This document shows, in pieces, positions 1-11,500 of a DNA stretch of 64,000 nt; position 1 is the stretch's first letter, and each line of letters opens with the position of its first letter. This stretch comes from Tolypeutes matacus (taxonomy: Eukaryota > Chordata > Mammalia > Cingulata > Chlamyphoridae): assembly GCA_026826555.1 (NCBI GenBank), contig JAKSZT010038599.1, forward strand, positions 523,727 to 587,726. Direction: 5' to 3'. The position numbers were made by a program, and so were the translations under genes. The notes below the pieces were generated by a model that had not been told where the DNA came from, searched no databases, and saw only the letters and a program-made list of their open reading frames with translations.

Positions 1-882
1 CATTTTGGTGGAACCAGCATTCAAGCACAGATTCTGAGATCACCACCTTCACACAAATGTCACACTCTTTTCTCCTTTTATATCAAAATGGAGCGCCGTT
101 TCTCATAGCTTATTTATTTTTCCTTTCATCCTTTTACTAGTATAATTTATGTATTTCTATATTCATTTTAAGCTGCTTTCTTGTGCTAGTGAAGACTGAT
201 TTTAAAAGATTTGAGAGTTATTGCAGTATCATTAAGATCATCATACAGTGCCCCTTTCTTCTTTTCTATGATGTTTCCTAACCCATGCTATGTCTTAGAG
301 GGATAAGTTCTTTGAATGACTCTTGGAGTTCCTTCCTAAATTCAATTGTGTCATTAGAATTTAATTATTCAGTAATTTTGTTGAGCATTTTCTGTGTGCA
401 GAGCAATGTGAGTTTAGGGAAACCTTGGTGGTGTCATTTCCAAGGTGAGACCAGACAAAACAAATCACATAGTTTGCATTCAACTGGGAATGATAAATGA
501 AAAGAGCATGAAAATAAAATATGCATAATAAGATAAAACACACGAAATACAAATTGACTTCTATATTTATTTAGATATAAAACTTCACAAGCATACTACT
601 GTAAAGAATTATGAGAATTTTTAGTCAACTAAAGATAATGATTCTAAAGCTTTTAATGGCAGTAAATTATGATCCATGACTTATGCTATTTATTCTTAAA
701 CTATTCCCTAATTGTTTATAAAGAGCCCAGTTCCTATTTCGTGTATCATTATAAAGAGGGAAATGTGACTTAAATATTTTCCCTTTACATTTAGATTCCC
801 AAGTTCTAAGAGTTTGGTTTTGAAGTAAAATGAAAAAAGATTTTGCAAGGACTGTGTACTTCAGTAGGTACATGGAGGCTGA

Positions 883-944
883 GTTAGAAATACCAATAAT
901 GGACTATAATGAGGTTAGCAATACCAATAATGGACAATATTCCT
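883..944. repeat. Imperfect 31-bp tandem duplication
   Basis: GTTAGAAATACCAATAATGG at 883 recurs as GTTAGCAATACCAATAATGG at 914, period 31. One substitution separates the two 20-mers, suggesting a fairly recent local duplication. Confidence 0.8.
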
Positions 945-1652
945 AGCCATTCTTCTGTCTACAACAAAAAGGAAGTTATGTTGAGACACATGCTTGGCTT
1001 TAGCAAACCCTATTTATAAATGTGGGGAAATGCCACCATACTTTTTAGTTTTCCTATTAACAAACCCCCATGTGCAGATAATCCTGACCATTTGTGAAAC
1101 CCTCATGGTCTCAGTTGTGATTAGTAATTTGTATCAGTAGCATTCAAATCACAAAGGTGTAAAAAGCATTCTTCACTGTTCTAATTATTTTTTGGAAACA
1201 TTAATGTTGTATCTAATTGTAGGAAAAGAAGTCTGAGTTAAAGATTTAAACGTGTGTACTGCCTATGCCACTTTCAATTTCATACAAAAGCTTAATGGAT
1301 ACAACTATAGCCAAAAATAATCTCAGAAGACTATTTGATTTTAGGGGAATTTTTGTATTGTTTTTCCAAATTATAATAACATGTATAATTAATATACATG
1401 AGTATATGTTAATGCATGACATTAATTTGCTTTCTTACTGATCCTAAACAGTTTCTCATTTATCATGTAATAATCTGTAAATCATGTAGAGAAAACCTCC
1501 AATCTCGGCAGTGACAGGAGCATAGTATATTTAGCTGTTCAATTAGAGAAAAGTTTTGCAGCACTTTTTAAATACAAATTTTAAAGACTAAAGTATATTT
1601 TTTTACTTTTTTTTGATCAAACCGTTAACACAGTCAGAGAAAGCACATATAA

Positions 1653-1677
1653 TTAAGTTTTTAAGTTTTTAAGTTTA
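1653..1677. repeat. Short 8-bp tandem repeat
   Basis: TTAAGTTT/TTAAGTTT units with AAG at 1655, 1663 and 1671, so about three copies of period 8. Confidence 0.7.
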
Positions 1678-2279
1678 TTTTCTATCCCCGGTTAAGGAAA
1701 CTTTTATCTATTATTTTAAATTGTACTACCCTTACAATTTCAATGTAATAGGTAATATTTCTGTATCAAGTTTTTAATAATTTCAGATTACCTAAATTTC
1801 TAAATTTCTGTTTATCACCTGTGCCTTTTTAAGTTGTCTGTCAAACCGCTCACTTTTAAAGCAATATATTATATATGGACAAAGTATTTAAAAATGGAGT
1901 CTTCTTACAATGTATTAGTTAAGTATTATTTGTCTTCCCAATCCACTGACCCTTGTTTTTATAGAGAGCCTATTTGTGAAAAGCATATTTGAAGGCAGAT
2001 GATAGAGTAGAAAAATTGACTGTGTGGGTTTAACATCTGATTTAAATGTGTTTTAGTGAACTTGCTGTTTTCTTATCTCTGTTTCAGAAACTGTACCTTT
2101 AGTTTTTCCATAATAAAATCTAAGCTTTCAGCATTGCCTCAGAAAATACATAGTTAACCACACAGGTGTTAAAAATTCTAATCAGTTTGTATTGAATTAG
2201 TTGTCAGTAGAACTTAATGTGTGTAATTCATGTATATTTTAAAATAAGATCATTTACAATCTTATATCTTAGTGACATT

Positions 2280-2299
2280 CAGAATCTTTTCTTTTACAG
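2280..2299 (+). promoter_or_regulatory. Splice acceptor of the protocadherin exon
   Basis: The sequence before the exon is TCTTTTCTTTTACAG, a pyrimidine tract ending in CAG at 2297-2299. It is the only AG that places the conserved codons PFRRVTF in frame with no extra upstream residues. Confidence 0.85.
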
Positions 2300-2516
2300 C
2301 CATTTCGTAGAGTGACGTTTTCTGTTGTGAGTCAGCCTCAGGACCCACATCAGGGGTCACTGCAGAGTTGCTATGACAGCGGGCTGGAGGAGTCAGAAAC
2401 ACCAAGCAGTAAGAGTTCATCAGGGCCAAGACTGGGTGCCCTTCCACTCCCAGAGGACAACTATGAAAGGACCACGCCGGATGGCAGTGTTGGTGAGGCA
2501 GAGCATATGGAAAATG
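2300..2516 (+). CDS. PCDH7: Internal coding exon of a delta-1 protocadherin cytoplasmic tail, most likely PCDH7
   Basis: The exon is 217 nt, starts in phase 0 (CCA TTT CGT) and ends after one base of a codon, giving 72 complete residues. The peptide opens PFRRVTFSVVSQPQ, continues with YDSGLEESETPSSKSS and ends AEHMEN. RRVTF at residues 3-7 is the conserved CM3 motif of delta-1 protocadherin tails, an RVxF-type docking site known in this family to bind protein phosphatase 1 alpha. The rest is Ser/Glu/Pro-rich and probably disordered. The protein is a single-pass homophilic adhesion molecule at cell contacts, mainly in brain; this exon lies wholly on the cytosolic side. A pyrimidine-rich tract and TTTTACAG precede it, and GTAGGG follows it. 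The ectodomain and membrane exon would lie upstream and the last tail exon downstream, both outside the window. PCDH9 differs strongly after RRVTF. PCDH1 is similar but, as I recall, differs at several positions. Paralogue choice is from memory; that this is a delta-1 protocadherin exon is close to certain. Confidence 0.9.
2493..2498 (+). promoter_or_regulatory. Possible in-phase alternative donor
   Basis: GTGAGG follows TTG at 2490-2492, a near-consensus donor. It would shorten the exon to 2300-2492 (193 nt), which also ends in phase 1, so the downstream frame is kept and only eight residues (GEAEHMEN) are lost. The donor match and phase are visible; its use is inference. Confidence 0.35.
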
Positions 2517-2522
2517 GTAGGG
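2517..2522 (+). promoter_or_regulatory. Splice donor of the protocadherin exon (main candidate)
   Basis: GTAGGG follows ATG at 2514-2516. Using it leaves a single G of a split codon. This fits the family, in which the peptide after EHMEN continues with Asp (G plus AC/AT from the next exon). The site is of moderate strength: it has G at +4 where A is usual but keeps G at +5. Confidence 0.75.
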
Positions 2523-2566
2523 GCAAACACAACACCCACACACATAATCACGCTAGTGAGCCGTAA
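2517..2566 (+). other. Intron-retention reading frame continuing the exon to a stop
   Basis: If the donor at 2517 is not used, the frame continues for 16 residues (GRGKHNTHTHNHASEP, the Gly codon using the exon's last G) to TAA at 2564-2566. Two AATAAA hexamers follow at 2600-2605 and 2638-2643. Together these could give a shorter tail isoform ending by intronic polyadenylation. Delta-1 protocadherins do have tail-length isoforms, but I cannot say that this one exists. The His/Thr-rich CACACACA-like composition suggests ordinary intron sequence. Confidence 0.3.
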
Positions 2567-2599
2567 TAAGTAGACTCACGAAGGTCAGTCTAAAACCAA

Positions 2600-2643
2600 A
2601 ATAAAATAGCCGACACTAAAACTATTTTATTTTAACTAATAAA
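2600..2643 (+). promoter_or_regulatory. Two AATAAA hexamers just inside the intron
   Basis: AATAAA occurs at 2600-2605 and 2638-2643, 34 and 72 nt after the retained-intron stop. The hexamer is common in AT-rich intron, so a working poly(A) site is only a possibility. Confidence 0.2.
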
Positions 2644-3704
2644 GATTTACTAAAATACAGAAATGCCAACTAAAGAAACATAACTATCCACATAAAACTC
2701 ACCAAACTTGCACCATCATTTTAAAACAACTTGTCAGAAATAAACTTGCTTACAAATAAATCAGAGTAGTAGCTGCTGTGAAAGAAGCTAAATTAGTTCA
2801 CAATTCCTAAACAATAGCAACTGAGAAAGGTCATGTGTTATTGTTTTTTTTCTATTCATTTTTGTCATGAAACTATTTCTTCAATTGCAATTGTCCAGTG
2901 TTAGTGAAAGGAAATGTTAATGAAAACACCTTGCTCTACTCTTTCTGTTCCTAGGTATTTAGAAAAGCATTTCAAACCTCTCTTCAAGAAATAAACGAAA
3001 TGGAGTCAAAGAAGGAGATGGTTGTTATCTTGTTCTCCATACTTAACTGCAAATGCTATTATGACTCTTCTGTGGTTTATTTATAAGGTTTTCCTCATTT
3101 TTGTAGAAGGGAAAGAAAGGAAAATAAATCATAATGCTCTCTATATTCTTATCATGCTGTGAGGTGATTCTCATAATTACCACAACAATTAGCCTTATAT
3201 ATGTTGTCCTTTAAGTAGTAAAATTAATTTGCAAATTGCACCTCTAAAATTTTCATATTTGCCTATGTTCCCAAAGACGCTTATTTGATTTATTTTCTAG
3301 ATTTCAAAGCAAAATAAATGCCAGAGGAATAGATTGGTGTCGAATAACTTCATTATCATTTCATATCTAAAAAGAAATATGGTTATATGTGGAAGGAAGA
3401 GGAATCACTCGCATTTTATCTGTAGTGAAAACTAGGAATGGATTTTAGATCTTTTACCATCCCAATTCCCAAGTGAGATAAGACATTCTAACTTTATTTT
3501 TGTCATATACTAGTTTTTGGAGTGATGCAAGCAGATGCAAGGAGAGCACAGTAATGCAGGAGAAATTTAAATTCTGATTTGTGTTTTTGAAGTTTACCTA
3601 TGAATATTAAAATCAACTTTAAAGAGTTAGTATTTTATAAATGGCCCCAAATGAAATTTTTGTTAACTAAATCATATTAAATAATTATTTTGTCCACATT
3701 GTAA

Positions 3705-3762
3705 TCTGGGTGAGTAGATATGATTGCAGGTTCTGGGTGAGTAGATATGATTGCAGGTTCTG
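3705..3762. repeat. Perfect 27-bp tandem duplication
   Basis: The unit TCTGGGTGAGTAGATATGAT plus TGCAGGT occupies 3705-3731 and repeats without mismatch at 3732-3758. TCTG at 3759-3762 begins a third copy. Perfect identity indicates a young duplication, possibly a polymorphic VNTR seed. Confidence 0.95.
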
Positions 3763-3899
3763 ATAATTGATGTCCCTCTTGATTGATTATTCAGAGTTAA
3801 ATGGCATTGTGCCTTATGGCTATAAAGGCATGCTTATCTGTGTGTATGGTGGTGTGTGCCTTTGTGGATGTGAGTTTGATGTGGTTTTTAGTAATTAAC

Positions 3900-3919
3900 T
3901 TTTTTTTTTTTTTTTTTTT
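3900..3919. repeat. Poly-T tract
   Basis: An uninterrupted run of about 20 T followed by AATAATTTTTAAAATAA. No retroelement body is visible next to it. Confidence 0.9.
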
Positions 3920-3999
3920 AATAATTTTTAAAATAAGCATAAGAATTGTGGTAAGAATCTCAATGCTAATGAATACATGGTTATATATTCATATATGAA

Positions 4000-6900
4000 C
4001 AATAGTATTATCACATTATAATATTTTGAAATGATTAGAAAGAAATAAATAATTAAATTATAATTACTATAATAACATACAGATAAACAGGAAGACAGTA
4101 AGAATTTATGACCATTACTATCTCTGAGATTACCTTTTGAGGATAATGTATAATTTCATTTATGTTTTAAAAAGGGCTAATTCTGACTGTAAGCAGCAGA
4201 GAATATAATTAAGTCTTTAATTTTTTGGATGGAAGTTACATTAAATGAAAGGACTTTGTACCACTGGCATCTTAATCATATTTTAATGTCATTTTCTGTT
4301 GTTTGTGAGTTTATGGGAATTCAACACCTTTAAAATAAGAAAAATGATGAATAATTAAAACATAATTATATGTCACAAACACCTATCTGTTATGTTTTAG
4401 GAAACACATGCCGTGGAAAATTTAACAGGTGAGCTTGCTAAGAGAATAAATATATCCCAAGGAAGTCTTTTAGTGGTAATTTTTTTGTCACTAGGTTTTA
4501 AGTCCTGACAATAGCAAGGACCATCACAATGAAACGAATTTTTCCTAACTTTATTTGTGATGGGCAGTTTTGCAATTCAGGGTTTATATAACCCTTAGTC
4601 ATCTTCTAGTTGTGATTTCTGTTAGCCCTGATCTCCATGTAATGACAGAAAGAGCTATGATGTGCTTTGGGTGATCCAAATGTAGCAGGCTACATTTGAG
4701 TAAAAGTTGTGTTGGGTCCCAATTTTCAGACTACTTATCTAATCGTAAAGAGCAATTGTATTGCTTAAATTCTGGTCATTTTACCTTCAAGATTAATGGC
4801 TCACTCTAACATAAATAGAATTGGAATTGAAACCTGTTGAGTATTCATTTGTCATATTTAATTGGAATGCATCTAACCTGCAGTGTTTTGCTTGGTTAGG
4901 TTTTAATCAGGATTCGTATTGGATTTTCATTTGGGTTTTCCATAAAAATACCATTTTGAATGTGGCTCTAGTTCCTAATTTTTATTACCTCAAATATTTA
5001 CCTTGAATTTAAACCTATGTAAAACAATACAGGTATAGCTAATTGTTTTTCATTAACTTTAATTGTAAAGTTTAGAAGATAATGTCCAGTGCAATAACAT
5101 ATTACATTCCAGTGTCATGATGCAAATTGATGTAAGTTGGGACAGTTATTGGCAAAAAGAAATTGTTACATACTAGCAAGGAAAAGAAGTAACTGAAATA
5201 TTGTGCAATTTAAGTAAAGAGGCAGTGAAATGCATTTGTTTTACAAAAGCTTTTTTCTGCCTCCTGTACTTTAGCATAATAAACAAAAATTCATTGAAGG
5301 CCCCTGAATTGATTGCTTTTTTTTTATCAAACTTTACCTGATATTCTAACCCAAATTAGTGTCAAATGAAGAACATCCTCTTATAAGCTGAGAAAAAAGA
5401 ATATACTGTAGGTTTAAATATAATTGCTTGCAACCTGAATCTAACAATTTACAGTGACACTCACCATTTTGATAATACCAAATCTGGGGTTTGATAGTTC
5501 CAAATCCTCTGGGGCTGTGGAAAGTAATAATAGAGATTTTAACATGTTTCTTTTTCAAATTTTAGGAAAATCCTTATGAATTACATGTGAATTCATGACA
5601 AAGATCATAACATTTTACTTTCCTTTAATAATTATCAACATTATGATAATTATTTCATAAGCCTTTGATTTACAAGAATGGGGAAACTGGTTAATTATTA
5701 TTTCATTAAAATGATGCAATAATATGGAGTTCATGCTGGGATATTAGTATTGATAATATATTTGATAATGAAAGTGATAAAATAGTTGAAAGCTAATATA
5801 TTAATTGATAATTTGAGTAAAACCAAATATTAGGTTTAAATGCACCATTGCATTGAGTACAAATATTGACTGTGATGGAGCTTGTCCTTATCTTAATTAT
5901 TCAGTAATCTTCAGACCTTCCCTTGGAGTGGTATTAGGTTTCATTGTGAGTATTTATCTTGGTCCTTGACTTCATACCATGATCCATTTATTATTTCCAA
6001 AGCTCCCTCTGAATCGTCTTTTCAAGACCAGTTTGCTCTATTCCATGTATAGCTTGATCATTTTTAGAATGTAATAACGACAGATGTAGTAAACAACTCA
6101 CTTGGTCTCTAAACCAGTCTGCCTTCAACACTGGGTAGGTCACTTACTTCTGGGTCTGCCTCTGATCATCTGCAAGGCAATAACTAAGTTAAATTTTAAA
6201 CCTCACCCAGATCCAACAATCTGTGATTCTTTGCTTATGCCCAGCCTTACTCGAACCCCACACTGTCTTGAACAGAAAGAGATCTTTATGTCTATTTGTG
6301 AAATAATGAGTACTTTGACAATATGTGTTAATGTGGGCAGGGCAGAATTAATTCTAGGGCCTTCCTCAGAACACATATAACATATGTGGGTTCTAATAGC
6401 AGGTAATGCATTTATTATATAAATTGAAGGATGGTCTGAGTCACAATTTCTGGCCCGGTGGGTAGTACCACAGCAGGTCACTGTGGGAAATGGTTTTGGA
6501 ACCTCCTTCAGATTACACTGTGCAACATGCCATCTGCAGATCCGATCAAGCCCTGATTGCAATGATCTTCAAAACCATTAATTATGATTAAGGCATCTCA
6601 CAATAGTATAAGCACAGTTACTTTCACATTTGAACTTGTAAACTCTGGTCATAGGAAGAGAGAAAAAAAGCTATGAAATAGTATATATTTTTATCTGGGT
6701 CAACTTTTACTGACAGTATACCATAGAAATCTAAGTAGTGAAAAAGAACTTTACCCATAAGGCAGCATTTAAAAAGTTAAATGGGATCAGAAATTTGGTC
6801 ACTCTGAATTCCTAATTAATTTTATGCTTCTTGATTTCCTCAACTCCTTAAAAATTTTGAATTTTATACCCTAGCATTTTTGAACCCCCATTTCTAACCC

Positions 6901-7700
6901 CCCTTACTTTTTCAGACTTATAAAAGGTCACCTCAATTTTTATTGTATTCATTTTAATCCATCATCTCATCATTCCACATGGTTTAAATAGTGAAATGGC
7001 TTACAGTATATTGTCCTTGATGATTAAAACTTGGAGCAGTCTATCATGAAGTCATCCTCCATTTACCACAGACTTTTCACATTACTTTAAGAAATAAATG
7101 ACAGTACATTTGAAATATCATTGGGGCTGAGCCCCCAATTCTTGTTATGCACAAGAGCAATGAGAGTGGAGACTAAACTCATATCTTCTTTCTTGAGAAT
7201 AAAAGACTCTCTACTCTTCTTCAACCACAGTTTTCAAGCAGGAACCCTTAAGGTTCCTTGTGCTGTTTTCATTTAGACTGAGTTATGTGGCAAAGTTGCC
7301 TCTTCCAGTCTTTCTAAAGGCTCTCACAGGCAAAATCAAATGCCTCCCATATTTTTTATTTTTTTTTCCTGTAGGCAAAGACTAATATAACTTGCTTAGG
7401 ATTCATTTTCATGGTTATAGATTTCAGTGCAGCACCATAGTTGCCAGTGTCTGATTGAGGCCACATTTTCTCCTTTTCCAAGAATATATGAAATGACTCT
7501 TTTCCTCCAAAGTACTTCCGGGAAGTCAACATGCCCCAATTTGCAAGGGCCCTATTCACTGCTGGTTTTCCATTGTGGTTATAGAGAGAAAGCAATTATA
7601 GAGACCGTCTCTAAACTAGGTCTCAATCCATCAGGATGAGTGCTATGGCAAATGAGCAACACAATTTCAACAAATCTAAAGATGGTATTTTTCTACAGAG
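4000..7700. other. Unique AT-rich intron, no feature recognised
   Basis: I see no repeat family, RNA gene or exon here. Open frames at 6102-6380 (+) and 6203-6562 (-) overlap on opposite strands. They have no recognisable domain and no splice context, and look like chance frames in a slightly GC-richer stretch. Confidence 0.5.
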
Positions 7701-7713
7701 GAATGGGAAATGT

Positions 7714-7885
7714 TGCCAGTATAGTGTAGTGGTATGAAAACAGGTTTCAAAATCTAATGACATCCATTTGAATCTGGGTTCCTCTGTTTCCTAACATTGT
7801 ACTTTTCTGGCTTAATTTTTCAATTAAAAATCACAGGACTGTGGAAGAAAATATATGAGATAATACCTCATATAATTTATAAGTA
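7714..7885 (+). mobile_element. MIR SINE relic
   Basis: The order of blocks matches MIR in sense: TATAGTGTAGTGGTATG, then TTTGAATCTGGGTTCCTCTG, then CTGGCTTAATTTTTCA, then GAGATAATACCTCATATAAT. Heavily diverged, as expected for an element that spread before the placental radiation. Confidence 0.6.
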
Positions 7886-10570
7886 AATATTAATAGTAGT
7901 AACACTTTCAGTATATAATTGATGATAAAAATTTTGATCACTCCTATTTAAATAGTAATGAAAATAAATTGCTATGATTAAAAAATTTTGTTAGATTTAA
8001 CATAACATAATGGCTTAATTATGAGGCTTCATAAGATATTTAGTCTGATGAAGATAACTTTCTAAAATTATTGGTAAGGATAATATTTTAATCTTGACTA
8101 CTTTCACTTCAGTTTCTCCCTTTTCTGGGATACAGTGGGGGTAACATTCAGAGCCAAAGTATTTTAAACATAGCAAGCATCTAAAATGGGGAAGGCTCTA
8201 GAATGGCACGAAATCAACTCAATCTCTTTGTGCTCACTGTCAGCTAAGGCAGAGACATAGCATTATTATCTTTCTACATTCTTTTCCTTCTTTTTAAATG
8301 CTTTTACCTTTTCTACTGAGAGTTTCAGTCAAAATCATTCTTCATCAGGTATATTTTTCCCTTTGAACCTGCTGCAAAATATTCACATTGACAGAAAATG
8401 AGCTGAAAAAAGTGTCCAATTAGTATGCTCACTGGACTCTCACCCTCTTGGGTTTTAATCTTTGTATTAATAATTAACACTGATAAAATGTGTGGTCGGT
8501 ATTACCCTTTTTATTTTAATTTGGCCCTTTAAAACTAGATCATACTGCTGAACCCTTATGACATTTGAGGAGGGAATGAGTTATCATCAAATCTCAAAGT
8601 GACTTTGGAATTTGCTTCCAGAATCTCAAAGCATTCGCTTAGTGAGTTTCAGCTACTTGTTGAATAATGCATTTTATATTTAGTGCCTTATTTAGTTATT
8701 ATTCCATCTTCCCTCCATTTTTTTGTGCTTATAGATTGTATATATTGACTTTCCCCCTGATTTATGTCCAGATTAATGTGTAATAAACTTCCTGTTACTG
8801 AAATGCTTGCAACAAGTATCTTCTATGTGGTAAAATAAAGTCGAAACTTGGCTCTTAAACGGTAGTTAACAGTCTTAACCTTAGGGCTAGCCCACTCACT
8901 GAAAAACTGTCTCATCTCAATATTCTTATTCTGGGGTAAAGCACTTCATTGTTACCTCCTCTACTGCAGGTATTTTTTTAAGTAAACCATTCTCTTGTTA
9001 AGTAAAGCAAAGCGGAACAATATCCTTCTTGTGTCTTGTTTTATGGCATAATTATATAGTGGCAAAGCTATGGTTATTCACTTTAATTCAATAAACATGC
9101 ATTGAAAATAAATATAAAGTTTTCTGAAGATTTGTTTAAGTTAATGAGAAAGGACCACTTCCTATAAGGAGAAGTTTTTATGTTGGGGAGCTACAAACTT
9201 GATTGAAGCAAATATGCTGTATCATGAAAAAAAAAGCAGCTCATTAGAGAAGTGCAGAGTGCTATGAAGGGCAGAGAAGGAAGATGAATAATGTACTGAT
9301 GAAACCATTATATATGTACTTCTTGAGATTTTTAGATTTTATAAAAATAATCTTGCACTGGAAAAAGCCCTTGAAATATTACTGTTCCATATCCTATCTC
9401 TTTACCTACCTACCTTCAACAATGTTTAAAAATATTTATTAAATTGACCCAGGGTCTTCATGTTAAACCAAATAAATTCAGATTATTTAGTTTTCTTTCC
9501 CCAATCAATTTATTGTTTCTCTTTTCTATGTCTCCCTTTATTTTCTTCTTATTATATATTTTAGTGCTAAATAAAATTAGCTTCAAAACTCTGAAATTTA
9601 GTATTGATAAAATTGGCATGTGACACTAAATTCATATCTAAACTGTACAACACACAAGTGTTGTATATCCTCTCTCCTTGCCTACAAACATACACAATTA
9701 CTAAAAATGGATATGATTTAAATAAAATCCTTTAAACTTAGTAAGATACTATAAATAATTTTTGAAGTTATTTTATTTCTTTTCCGAGGGCAAATTTTAT
9801 TCTTCAAATTAAACAAATGATTAGATAAAATTAGATTAAGTTTATTTTTTTGTGTGTGTGAAACCAATTTGTTTCTTTTGCTGTACTTGCAAATTTTTTT
9901 CAACTGCTTTTTTAAGTTTCAAGGTGTGATAACTTATGACTATCTTTATATCACATTCCATTTTGATCTGAAATATTGACAATAAGTTGCCTGGTTTTTA
10001 AAATTTGTTCTAATAAATTTTACTTATCTTATGCTGATATATATTTTGGCACTATAACTCATTATTTTAACATGTCTTTCATTACTATCCAGAAAATCTA
10101 TTTGTATTAATAAGTCCAACTCATAAATGACAAAATATTTGAAACACTTGCACATTTAAATGCATTTCCTAAAAAGACTTTTACTGCTGAGATATGATAT
10201 CCTCAAAGAAACCAACTTTTGATCCTGTATGCTCAGATGATCTATGACAATTGATATAAAATGTTATCGGGAAAAAGATAACAGAACAGCATCCTGCTGT
10301 TTAAAAATGTTCTACTCATTCATTTCTGTTTTATTTCTGTTTGGAAATGTTCTCCATCTACACGGATTAGGTAATGGGGGACCTGTATGTGATCTCAGAG
10401 TAGTATACTTCTCTGAGGTTGCATTTCTTTGAGGCACAGTGCCCTAAACTAAATTGTGCCTTTGTTTCCATTTAGTGCACGGCTGCATTTCACCAACCCA
10501 GCATTTTTAGCAAAAGGTCATAGCAGCCATAGCTGAGATTTTATACAATGAACAGGAGCTTGGAGTATTA
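7886..10570. other. Unique AT-rich intron, no feature recognised
   Basis: No element, RNA gene or exon stands out on either strand. Short poly-A/T runs and TG-rich patches occur, such as TTTTTTTGTGTGTGTG at about 9845. Confidence 0.5.
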
Positions 10571-10579
10571 TAAGAATTC

Positions 10580-11000
10580 ACTGGATTAAGTTCAGTAACC
10601 ATTTATTGAGCATTTACTCTATGCAGATTTCCATGAAGGAGCCAAAGGTGAATGAAACATGATCTCTGCCTTGTAAAACCTTGAAAGTAAAGGCATGACA
10701 GGCAATTTATGGAGACAGTAAGTGCAAGAGAAGGAGAGGAGGACATGTCTTTAGGATATGAAAAATCATAGCCAAACTTGAAGGATGTGGTGAGTGGTAT
10801 TAGATTAGCAGAACTACTGGCAAGGCGAGGAAGATACCAAGAGCGAGTGATATCAGGAACACCTACGTGAGAGGATGGGGAAACAGCGGAGCCATTTGCC
10901 AATCTGGTAAAAGGGCACGAGCAGCATGTTCCCAGGGAAATGATTCTAGTTAACATGTGTTGGATTTAAAGTACTTGTGAAAAAGGCAGGTGCTATCTAA
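10580..11000 (-). mobile_element. L2 LINE 3'-end relic, antisense
   Basis: AACCATTTATTGAGCATTTACTCTATGCAG is followed by GATCTCTGCCTTGTAAAACC. This is the typical antisense order of the L2 3' region. A mid-part (about 10800-10930) with GGAAACAGCGGAGCCATTTG fits the same family loosely, and the right limit is uncertain. A minus-strand frame of 117 codons at 10603-10956 lies inside it and is not a gene. Confidence 0.55.
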
Positions 11001-11414
11001 CAAGCTACTGGAAATGTAGATCTGAAACTTGGGAGTATAGATAAACAGCAGGGATGTAGTCCACTGGTTATGACTTCTTGGTTGTGGGTGAGACCACCAA
11101 GGAAGCTCATGATACCAGAGAAGAAATGATACCCAAAAACAGAATCTTAGGAAATACTGAAATTTAAGGGACTAATGGAGAGAGGTTTTCATGAGGGAAA
11201 CTAAGAAGGAGATTAAAAACAAAACAAAAACAACAAACAAAATGTGTCAGGCCTTGGGAGAAGTTAGAATCAGGAAAGTAGTGGTTATCAAATGTCCATT
11301 TGGCTTCAGGGATGAAGATAAAATAAGAGACAAATGAGATCCTGCAATTTGATTAATTAACAGAACTAGGGTTCCAAAGTGGGAGGCACATTGTATGTTT
11401 TTTTAAATCCCCTT

Positions 11415-11500
11415 TCCCCCACTATATGTAAGCTCTTTGAGGACAGGACCTTTTTCTTTTTCACCCTTGAGTGATGCATTTGGAATAATCCTTCTGCATA
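11415..11500 (+). mobile_element. L2 LINE 3'-end fragment
   Basis: TATGTAAGCTCTTTGAGGAC followed by AGGACC matches the sense L2 block around 'AAGCTCCTTGAGGGCAGG'. Only about 85 bp are recognisable. Confidence 0.5.

Larger units (their letters stand above)
1..2299 (+). other. Intron upstream of the protocadherin exon
   Basis: AT-rich sequence with no open frame over about 70 codons and no recognisable repeat family. It holds an imperfect 31-bp tandem duplication near 883-944 and an 8-bp TTAAGTTT-like triplet repeat at 1653-1677. The intron assignment follows from the acceptor at its right end. Confidence 0.8.

Noticed and set aside
2262..2543. 93-codon minus-strand frame opposite the protocadherin exon
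   Set aside because: It is the antisense shadow of the coding exon; the plus frame has the conserved peptide and splice sites.
6203..6562. 119-codon minus-strand frame overlapping a 92-codon plus frame
   Set aside because: Two overlapping frames on opposite strands without similarity or context are most likely chance.
10603..10956. 117-codon minus-strand frame
   Set aside because: It lies within an L2-like relic, with no conserved reverse transcriptase motif visible.
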